Shown in pieces: positions 32,886 through 38,894 of a DNA stretch of 38,894 nt (position 1 is its first letter; every line of letters begins with the position of its first letter). The translations under genes and the position numbers were made by a program. The stretch is taken from contig CAYWXG010000022.1 of NCBI GenBank assembly GCA_964462445.1, positions 1 to 38,894 on the forward strand, read 5' to 3'. This DNA comes from JAGBWK01 sp964462445 (GTDB lineage Bacteria > Bacteroidota > Bacteroidia > Bacteroidales > Muribaculaceae). The notes beneath the pieces were generated by a model. That model did not search any database. It was not told the origin of the DNA and was given only the letters and a program-made list of their open reading frames with translations.

Positions 32886-33785
32886 ATGGATAATTATCAA
32901 CAGATTATAGGTAATACTGTTGACCGCTTGCTCGCGAAAGAATCGCTTGGAAAAGTCGGTGTCAGTCTCAATGAAAATGTGGCTCTGCCATCTCAATTGG
33001 CTGTCGATGAAATTATTAATCTTGTTCGCGCTATTATATTTCCGGGCCATTTCGGCCATAATATCACCCTACGTCAAAATCCGCTTTATTGGCTCGGCTC
33101 TACTGTTGACCGCCTTAGTGAAGTGCTTATGGCACAGATTGATGCATCGTTCAACATGTGTGATGGAGCACCCGACGATAAGGTTAGTGCTACCACTTTA
33201 GAGTTTATTGATTCGCTACCCGAGTTGCGCGATGCTTTGGCTCTTGATGCTGAAGCTATTTTCAATGGTGACCCGGCTGCTGTGTCGGTCGATGAGGTGA
33301 TATGTAGCTATCCGGCAATTCGTGCAATTACCAACTATCGTATCGCCAATCGCCTGTATAATCTCGGAGTTCCGGTATTGCCGCGCATGATTTGTGAACG
33401 GGCACATCGTGAGACCGGAATAGATATTCACCCCGGGGCTACTATTGGCAAAGCTTTTATGATTGACCATGGTACGGGTGTGGTAATAGGTGAAACGGCT
33501 ATTATTGGGGACAATGTTAAGTTATATCAAGGAGTCACTTTGGGCGCACGTAGTTTCCCCACCGATGAGGGTGGAAATGCGGTCAAGGGGCTTGCTCGTC
33601 ACCCTATAATCGGTAATAATGTGGTTATATATGCCAATTCTACAATCTTAGGACGTGTCACTATTGGTAGCGACTCTGTAATTGGTGGTAATATATGGGT
33701 CACAGGCGATATTGAACCGGGGAGCATCGTGCTTCAGGCGCGTGCCGATAATACTATACGATTAAATAATAATCTTCAGCGATAA
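32886..33785 (+). CDS. cysE: Serine O-acetyltransferase
   Basis: This 299-residue protein has an N-terminal helical domain (1-175) and a C-terminal left-handed beta-helix of hexapeptide repeats (IDIHPGATIGKAF, GENV-type turns). The active-site His are visible: DHGTGVVIGET with H195 (E. coli H158) and ARHPII with H239 (E. coli H193). It makes O-acetylserine from serine and acetyl-CoA, the first step of cysteine synthesis. The longer N-terminal half is typical of the EpsC/plant-like group found in Bacteroidetes. It is first in a five-gene operon and ends 3 bp before the next gene. Confidence 0.93.
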   Translation: MDNYQQIIGNTVDRLLAKESLGKVGVSLNENVALPSQLAVDEIINLVRAIIFPGHFGHNITLRQNPLYWLGSTVDRLSEVLMAQIDASFNMCDGAPDDKVSATTLEFIDSLPELRDALALDAEAIFNGDPAAVSVDEVICSYPAIRAITNYRIANRLYNLGVPVLPRMICERAHRETGIDIHPGATIGKAFMIDHGTGVVIGETAIIGDNVKLYQGVTLGARSFPTDEGGNAVKGLARHPIIGNNVVIYANSTILGRVTIGSDSVIGGNIWVTGDIEPGSIVLQARADNTIRLNNNLQR

Positions 33786-33788
33786 GAG

Positions 33789-35249
33789 ATGAATAATACT
33801 TTTGAAATGGTGGCTAAGACCTTCCAAGGATTGGAAGATGTACTTGCCGAAGAACTACGCAATATAGGCGCCGAAAAAGTAGAAATCGGACGCCGCATGG
33901 TGTCATTTGAGGGAGACCTCGCTATGCTTTATAAGGCGAATTTGTGTTGCCGCACAGCATTGCGTATTCTAAAACCTATTTATAAATTCACGGCAGCGGA
34001 TACCGATGCACTTTATGATGCAGTAAAGCAATTTGATTGGAGCACTGTGATGTCGCTTGACAAAACTTTCGCAATAGATTCGGTAGTCAATAGCGATGAG
34101 TTTACTCACTCTCAGTTTGTGACTTATAGAGTAAAAGATGCTATCGTTGACTGGTTCCGCGACCGTTATGGCAACGATAAGCGTCCCGGGGTGCGTCTGC
34201 AAGATGCCGATGTCATTATCAATGTGCATATTGCCGGAGAATCTGTCACTCTATCGCTCGATTCATCGGGAGAGTCGCTACATAAGCGCGGATATCGTGT
34301 GGCGCAGACTGAGGCCCCTATCAATGAGGTGCTTGCTGCCGGTATTATTTTGCGCTCAGGATGGCGTGGAGAATCTCCGTTGGTCGACCCGATGTGTGGT
34401 TCCGGCACATTCCTTGTTGAGGCTGCATTGATTGCCGCTAATATTAATCCCGGTATCTATCGCAAAGGATTTGCTTTTGAAAACTGGAACGATTTTGACT
34501 CCGAGCTATTCGATTCGCTTTACAATGATGACTCCGGCGAGCGCGAATTTAATCATAAGATTTATGGCGCTGATATTTCGCCCAAAGCTGTCGACATTGC
34601 AATGCGCAATATTAAAAGCGCGGGTGTGGCACGCTACATCGACTTGCAAGTGAAACCGATATCGCAGTGGACGGATGCTCCTGCCAATGGTGTAATCGTT
34701 ACCAACCCCCCTTATGGCGAAAGAATTTCTGCCGACGACATGAACGGGTTGTATGAAACAATTGGCAACAAACTAAAAAATGTGTTCAAGGGTTATCATG
34801 CTTGGATAATCGGTTATCGCAAGGAGTACTTTGATATGATTCATCTTTCGGCATCTACTAAATTGCCGATTCTCAATGGCGCTCTTGAATGTGAATTGCG
34901 TGAATATGAGATTTTTGAAGGTGACTATAAGTCGTTCCGCAAGGCTGGTGGAAAAATTCACCATGGTGAGTCGCAACCCAAAGGACGTCGCAATGATGAC
35001 CGTAGAGGTGCTCCTCGCAACAAGAAAAATGACTCTCGCGATAAATTCTCGCGCGACAATCGCCCTGCTCGCGACTCATTTAGGAAAGGGAAAGAATTTA
35101 CTCCGCGCGGCGAAGAAGTGGCAGTAAACGAAAATCCCTTGGCGGTGCGTCGTAATGAAGCTGCACTACGTAGCATCGTAGGACGTCAACCCTCGTTGGC
35201 AAAACCGGGCGTCAAAATGCGCTCACGCAATAATAACAACAATAAGTAA
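33789..35249 (+). CDS. THUMP-domain 23S rRNA methyltransferase, RlmL-like, with basic C-terminal tail
   Basis: This 486-residue protein begins with FQGLEDVLAEEL, the ferredoxin-like start of the THUMP module (about 1-165). The methylase part has the SAM site DPMCGSGTFLVEAA with D200, and the catalytic NPPYGE at 306-311. E. coli RlmL is twice as long and is a fusion with RlmK; this is the single-module form that makes m2G in 23S rRNA helix 74. The last 100 or so residues (about 390-486) are highly charged and low in complexity (KGRRNDDRRGAPRNKKNDSRDK), probably a disordered RNA-binding tail. It starts 3 bp after cysE and precedes purD by 21 bp. Confidence 0.85.
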   Translation: MNNTFEMVAKTFQGLEDVLAEELRNIGAEKVEIGRRMVSFEGDLAMLYKANLCCRTALRILKPIYKFTAADTDALYDAVKQFDWSTVMSLDKTFAIDSVVNSDEFTHSQFVTYRVKDAIVDWFRDRYGNDKRPGVRLQDADVIINVHIAGESVTLSLDSSGESLHKRGYRVAQTEAPINEVLAAGIILRSGWRGESPLVDPMCGSGTFLVEAALIAANINPGIYRKGFAFENWNDFDSELFDSLYNDDSGEREFNHKIYGADISPKAVDIAMRNIKSAGVARYIDLQVKPISQWTDAPANGVIVTNPPYGERISADDMNGLYETIGNKLKNVFKGYHAWIIGYRKEYFDMIHLSASTKLPILNGALECELREYEIFEGDYKSFRKAGGKIHHGESQPKGRRNDDRRGAPRNKKNDSRDKFSRDNRPARDSFRKGKEFTPRGEEVAVNENPLAVRRNEAALRSIVGRQPSLAKPGVKMRSRNNNNNK

Positions 35250-35270
35250 AAAACTCATAACTATTTAACT

Positions 35271-36554
35271 ATGAATATCCTACTCCTTGGCTCCGGCGGC
35301 CGTGAATCAGCATTGGCATGGAAAATGTCGCAAAGCCAACTCGTCGACAATCTATTTATCGCTCCGGGTAACGGCGGCACATCTCAATATGGAACAAATG
35401 TAGCGCTATCTCCTTTGGATTTTGATGCCGTGGCACATTTCGTTAAGGACAATAATATAGATATGATTGTACCGGGTAATGAGGACCCGTTGGTGGCCGG
35501 TATCTACGACCGTTTTGCTGATAGTGGAGTGCTCGTGGCAGGCCCGTCGAAGGCCGGTGCTGCTTTAGAGGGTAGCAAAGATTTCGCAAAAGCATTCATG
35601 TTGCGTCATGGTATTCCCACTGCGCGTTATCAAAGTTTTACTGCCGAAACTATCGAAGAAGGTTACCGATTTCTTGAATCGCTTAAAGCGCCCTACGTGC
35701 TTAAAGCCGATGGGTTGGCTGCCGGTAAGGGTGTGCTAATCATCGACTCGCTTGATGAGGCCAAAGCGTCTCTTGCGGAAATGCTTGGCGGTATGTTTGG
35801 CAAGTCGTCGGCAACTGTTGTTATTGAAGAATTTCTTTCGGGCATCGAATGTTCGGTGTTCGTATTGACCGATGGCAATGGAGGATATCGAGTGCTTCCC
35901 GTAGCAAAGGATTATAAACGTATCGGCGAAGGTGACACCGGTCTCAACACCGGAGGTATGGGTGCTGTAAGTCCCGTTTGTTTTGCCGATGATGTGTTTA
36001 TGAGCAAAGTAGACAGTCGCATCATTCGTCCCACAATCGAAGGCCTTAAAAAAGAGGGAATCACTTATCGCGGATTTATTTTCCTCGGTCTTATCAATGT
36101 AGAGGGAGAACCGATGGTAATAGAGTATAACGTGCGAATGGGCGACCCCGAAACAGAGGCTGTAATGCTCCGTGTTGATTCCGACCTCGTGGCATTGCTT
36201 CAAGCCGCCGCTCAAGGTGACCTTGGAGAATTACCGCTCAACATCAGCGAACGTGCAGCGGTTACCGTGATGCTCGTATCGGAAGGTTACCCCGGTAGCT
36301 ATCCCAAAGGTAGAGCTATCTCTATCGATGGAGTTGTCGACGAAAGCATCTTGTTCCATGCCGGCACTAAGATTGACGACAATGGTCAACTCGTCACCTC
36401 GGGCGGACGTGTTATCTCAGTAAGCTCAATAGCCGACAGCGTTGCTGAGGCTCTTGAAAAGAGCTATCGCACTGCCAACAAAGTGAACTTCGAGGGTAAA
36501 AATCTTCGACGCGATATTGGTCGCGACCTCTTGCGTTTGCAAGAGAGCAAATAA
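35271..36554 (+). CDS. purD: Phosphoribosylamine--glycine ligase
   Basis: The 427 residues match the family length. The protein begins with the GARS N-terminal motif MNILLLGSGGRESALAWKM and continues with FIAPGNGGT. The ATP-grasp core holds KADGLAAGKGVLI, LSGIECSVFVLTDG and YKRIGEGDTGLNTGGMGAVSP, then VIEYNVRMGDPETE, the metal-binding segment. It joins phosphoribosylamine and glycine with ATP in the second step of purine synthesis. No other pur gene is next to it. It is third in the cysE operon. Confidence 0.97.
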   Translation: MNILLLGSGGRESALAWKMSQSQLVDNLFIAPGNGGTSQYGTNVALSPLDFDAVAHFVKDNNIDMIVPGNEDPLVAGIYDRFADSGVLVAGPSKAGAALEGSKDFAKAFMLRHGIPTARYQSFTAETIEEGYRFLESLKAPYVLKADGLAAGKGVLIIDSLDEAKASLAEMLGGMFGKSSATVVIEEFLSGIECSVFVLTDGNGGYRVLPVAKDYKRIGEGDTGLNTGGMGAVSPVCFADDVFMSKVDSRIIRPTIEGLKKEGITYRGFIFLGLINVEGEPMVIEYNVRMGDPETEAVMLRVDSDLVALLQAAAQGDLGELPLNISERAAVTVMLVSEGYPGSYPKGRAISIDGVVDESILFHAGTKIDDNGQLVTSGGRVISVSSIADSVAEALEKSYRTANKVNFEGKNLRRDIGRDLLRLQESK

Positions 36555-36584
36555 GAAATTTCTATAACCAATAAAAACAGATAA

Positions 36585-37562
36585 ATGAATCGCCTCTGCC
36601 GCTATCTTCATTCACGCAATTGCACAGTGTTGACCATTGTCATCGCAGCGATTATGACCTATGTGGCTTTTCGATATGGTCATGTCAATGAGATAACGGG
36701 GAGCCGAGGCACGTTGTTTGAGTCGCCCAATCGGTGGCTTGCTTCCGGAGTGTTGTCGCTGATAATCAGCCTGTTGTTAATGGTTGTAACGGCATTTTCA
36801 TTTCAGTCGCTCAACAAGGTGTTCAATTTCATGCGAGCCCCCTCAGTGCTGACATCAACATTGTATGTAGTAATGCTGACATCGCTACCAATGGTGGCGG
36901 GACAATTTTATGGTGGGACATTGCTCTGTCTTGTGATATTAGCAATTACGGCCCTGTTGTTTAGTTGCTATGCCGACCCTTCGGCCACACGGCGTGTATT
37001 CCTCATCTTTTTCATCCTTTCTATCGCATCGCTCGTGCAATATGCATTTATGTTCTACATCTTGGTGGCGATACCCGGTTTGGCGCAGATGCGAATACTT
37101 AACTTGAGGTCGGTGGTGGCGATGATATTAGGTGTAATCACCCCCGTGTGGATACTCTACGGTTTTGGTGCCATGGAGCTGAGCGATATCGGTTGGCCCC
37201 ATTTCGTTAACTCAATTACGCGACTGAGTCTCCCCGGCATGATTACCGTGTTTACTGCCGTGGGATTGACCATGCTGATAGGCTTCGCGTCCATGTGTGG
37301 CAACCTGATGAAGATACTTGGCTACAATGCTAAATTCCGCGCTTTCAACGGATTTCTTAGCTTCTTGCTGATATTCACAATGCTGTTGATGATAATTGAC
37401 TATGTCAATATCTCAGTATATTTCCCATTGTTGTGTCTCACGGGAGCATATCAAGTAGCCCACTATCTGTCGATGCGCGGACCGCGTAGTGTGGTGTGGA
37501 CTATGGGCTCAATTGTCATGTTATATCTTGTAATTTACGCTGCAAGCTACTATTTCGTGTAA
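36585..37562 (+). CDS. Polytopic membrane protein of unknown function
   Basis: This 325-residue protein begins with a basic, cytosolic start (MNRLCRYLHSRNC) and has about eight hydrophobic segments spread over the whole length, including LTIVIAAIMTYVAF, GVLSLIISLLLMVVTAF, AMILGVITPVWILYGFG and MITVFTAVGLTMLIGFASM. I recognise no enzyme motif and no family, although similar proteins are often found beside purD or pdxB in Bacteroidales in my memory. It follows purD by 30 bp and ends 4 bp before pdxB, so it is cotranscribed with both. Confidence 0.78.
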   Translation: MNRLCRYLHSRNCTVLTIVIAAIMTYVAFRYGHVNEITGSRGTLFESPNRWLASGVLSLIISLLLMVVTAFSFQSLNKVFNFMRAPSVLTSTLYVVMLTSLPMVAGQFYGGTLLCLVILAITALLFSCYADPSATRRVFLIFFILSIASLVQYAFMFYILVAIPGLAQMRILNLRSVVAMILGVITPVWILYGFGAMELSDIGWPHFVNSITRLSLPGMITVFTAVGLTMLIGFASMCGNLMKILGYNAKFRAFNGFLSFLLIFTMLLMIIDYVNISVYFPLLCLTGAYQVAHYLSMRGPRSVVWTMGSIVMLYLVIYAASYYFV

Positions 37563-37566
37563 TACG

Positions 37567-38805
37567 ATGAAGCCAAAATTGATAATTGAGAGTCATGTGC
37601 CCAACATTCCCGATGAGTTGGTGCAATATTTTGAGATACAACGCCTTGCTCCCGAAGAATTTACCCCGGAGGCTGTTGCTGAAGCCGATGCAATGATTAT
37701 TCGCACTCGCACCCACTGTAATGCGTCTCTATTGTCGGCAAGCAAAGTGCGATTTATTGCCACAGCTACAATAGGAACCGACCATATCGACCTTCCGTGG
37801 TGTGCCAAGCAGGGTATTACTGTCGCTTCGGCTCCCGGTTGCAATGCTCCGGCAGTGGCTCAATTTGTCATGGCTTCGTTGCTCGCTCTTTTCCCCGACG
37901 GATTGGATAATAGGACAATTGCAGTTGTCGGTGTAGGTCATGTGGGAAGTATAGTAGTGGATTGGGCTGAGCAATTGGGAATGAAAGTTTTGAAATGTGA
38001 CCCGCCGAGAGCCACTCGTGAGCCCGATTTCGATAGTAGACCGCTCGATGAAATTTTGCCTTTGGCCGACATCGTGACCTTCCATGTGCCTCACACGTCG
38101 ACAGGGGACTACGCTACGCATCATATTGCCGACGCTAAAACCTTCTCCCGGATGCGCAACGGCGTTGTGTTTATAAATTCAGCACGTGGACCGATTGTCA
38201 ACACCTCTGACCTTATCGCGGCAATAGAAAGAGGGAAAATAGCTCATGCCGTGATTGACTGCTGGGAAGGAGAACCAAACGTATCCCAACGATTGCTACA
38301 ACTTGCCAGCATCGCCACGCCCCACATAGCCGGCTACTCCCTCAACGGGAAGATACGTGCCACCTCGATGGCAGTCAACGCACTTTGCGAGGCATTTGGA
38401 GTGGACTATCGCATGACACCCTCAATACCCTCTGGAGCGGCACGCCAAGTCACTGCGACAGCAATTGCAGCGTCCTACGACCCACGCATCGACACGGCCC
38501 GACTCAAAAACTATTGCACAGGATTGCCCGACTCGTCGGAAGCATCAACAGGGGAAATATCAACGGATGAAACGAGCGCAGAGAAGCTGACAACGTCGGA
38601 AGACGTTGTATCAATATCGTCAACATCGGAAGAAACGAGCTCGATGAAGCTGACATCAACAGAAGAATCTCCGGGGCAAATATCTTCAGAAATTACGGAG
38701 AAGTCTACATTCACGGAAGAGATGACATTTGCATCACATTTTGCATCACATTTTGAATCACTCCGCAACAACTATCCCCTCCGTCCCGAAGTCCCCGAAA
38801 CATAG
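37567..38805 (+). CDS. pdxB: 4-phosphoerythronate dehydrogenase with low-complexity insertion
   Basis: This 412-residue protein is a D-2-hydroxyacid dehydrogenase with NAD motif GVGHVG (122-127) and catalytic R207 (SARGPI), E236 region (EGEP) and H253 (TPHIAGY). It carries PdxB-type features (ATIGTDHID near 67-75, TPHIAGYSLNGK). It oxidises 4-phosphoerythronate in pyridoxal-phosphate synthesis. The usual C-terminal dimerisation part seems to end near 318 and resume at FESLRNNYPLR (about 396-406). In between lies a Ser/Thr/Glu-rich stretch of about 70 residues (319-388) without family counterpart that I know of, ending in a 12-bp direct repeat. It is the last gene of the operon. Confidence 0.87.
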   Translation: MKPKLIIESHVPNIPDELVQYFEIQRLAPEEFTPEAVAEADAMIIRTRTHCNASLLSASKVRFIATATIGTDHIDLPWCAKQGITVASAPGCNAPAVAQFVMASLLALFPDGLDNRTIAVVGVGHVGSIVVDWAEQLGMKVLKCDPPRATREPDFDSRPLDEILPLADIVTFHVPHTSTGDYATHHIADAKTFSRMRNGVVFINSARGPIVNTSDLIAAIERGKIAHAVIDCWEGEPNVSQRLLQLASIATPHIAGYSLNGKIRATSMAVNALCEAFGVDYRMTPSIPSGAARQVTATAIAASYDPRIDTARLKNYCTGLPDSSEASTGEISTDETSAEKLTTSEDVVSISSTSEETSSMKLTSTEESPGQISSEITEKSTFTEEMTFASHFASHFESLRNNYPLRPEVPET

Positions 38806-38833
38806 GAAACTAATAGATGGCTGTTGTATAGAT

Positions 38834-38894
38834 CTATTTTTTTTCCAATCGGTTGGGGGTGTAGCGGAGTTGGGGTAGTGACCAATTGTAGCGG
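38834..38894 (-). CDS. Possible C-terminal end of a convergent gene, truncated by the window edge
   Basis: On the minus strand a frame enters from the edge and reads 19 codons to TAG at 38834 (ending LRYTPNRLEKK). The composition is protein-like and the 28-bp gap to the pdxB stop fits a convergent pair. It is too short to identify, and chance cannot be excluded. Confidence 0.35.
   Translation of the reverse strand, partial: RYNWSLPQLRYTPNRLEKK

Noticed and set aside
38511..38771. 86-codon minus-strand frame opposite the pdxB insertion
   Set aside because: It is the mirror of the low-complexity stretch (Asp/Ser/Val runs) with no motif. The pdxB frame continues into a family-like end on the other strand.

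Overview
The window looks like a chromosomal segment of a gut Bacteroidales, most likely the Muribaculaceae (S24-7) or a close relative. Family is an inference. The support is FimB/Mfa2-type and DUF6562-like fimbrial lipoproteins, many lipoproteins with a Cys lipobox, type IX-like C-terminal tails on secreted enzymes, no clear Shine-Dalgarno sequences, and repeated use of the Bacteroidetes promoter (a -33 TTG or TTTG, about 20 bp, then a -7 TAnnTTTG). No phage, IS element, CRISPR array or plasmid gene was found.

Layout. Positions 1-5425 (minus) hold a surface-fimbria operon read leftwards: an OmpA-like/DUF3575 outer-membrane protein, a FimB/Mfa2-like anchor, two DUF6562-like subunits (the larger with a displaced C-terminal frame) and the first 18 codons of another exported protein. 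Positions 5426-5870 form an AT-rich intergenic region with three copies of a 15-bp palindrome, two in one orientation and one inverted. It encloses a good promoter pointing at the fimbrial operon and none pointing at the next gene, a FlaA1/CapD-type UDP-sugar dehydratase (5871-7784). Positions 7814-13363 hold phospholipase A1 (pldA), a DUF4369-like lipoprotein, a ComM/YifB ATPase, two unrecognised envelope proteins separated by a 10-bp tandem repeat, and tRNA-Asp. Positions 13364-17990 (minus) are a tightly overlapping response regulator, histidine kinase, RsmF-type rRNA methylase and acyltransferase set, followed by apbE (18074-19078) and a DJ-1 family gene.

Positions 19782-20409 hold no protein gene but carry phased direct repeats, a strong promoter and a roughly 290-nt highly structured RNA candidate that ends in an intrinsic terminator just before a DUF4595-like lipoprotein. 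A CotH-family secreted protein follows (minus), then cvpA-sufBCD (Fe-S cluster assembly), a secreted PI-PLC-like protein with seven FG-GAP repeats, a secreted esterase, and an operon cysE, RlmL-like methylase, purD, membrane protein, pdxB (32886-38805). The last 60 bases may be the end of a convergent gene.

The most interesting parts are the palindrome-bounded region between fimbriae and the CapD-like gene, the structured RNA at 20065-20358, the recurrent hairpin at the predicted 5' ends of transcripts, the frameshifted fimbrial subunit, and a low-complexity Ser/Thr/Glu insertion in PdxB. All functional calls come from reading the translated sequence and family memory. No database search was run.
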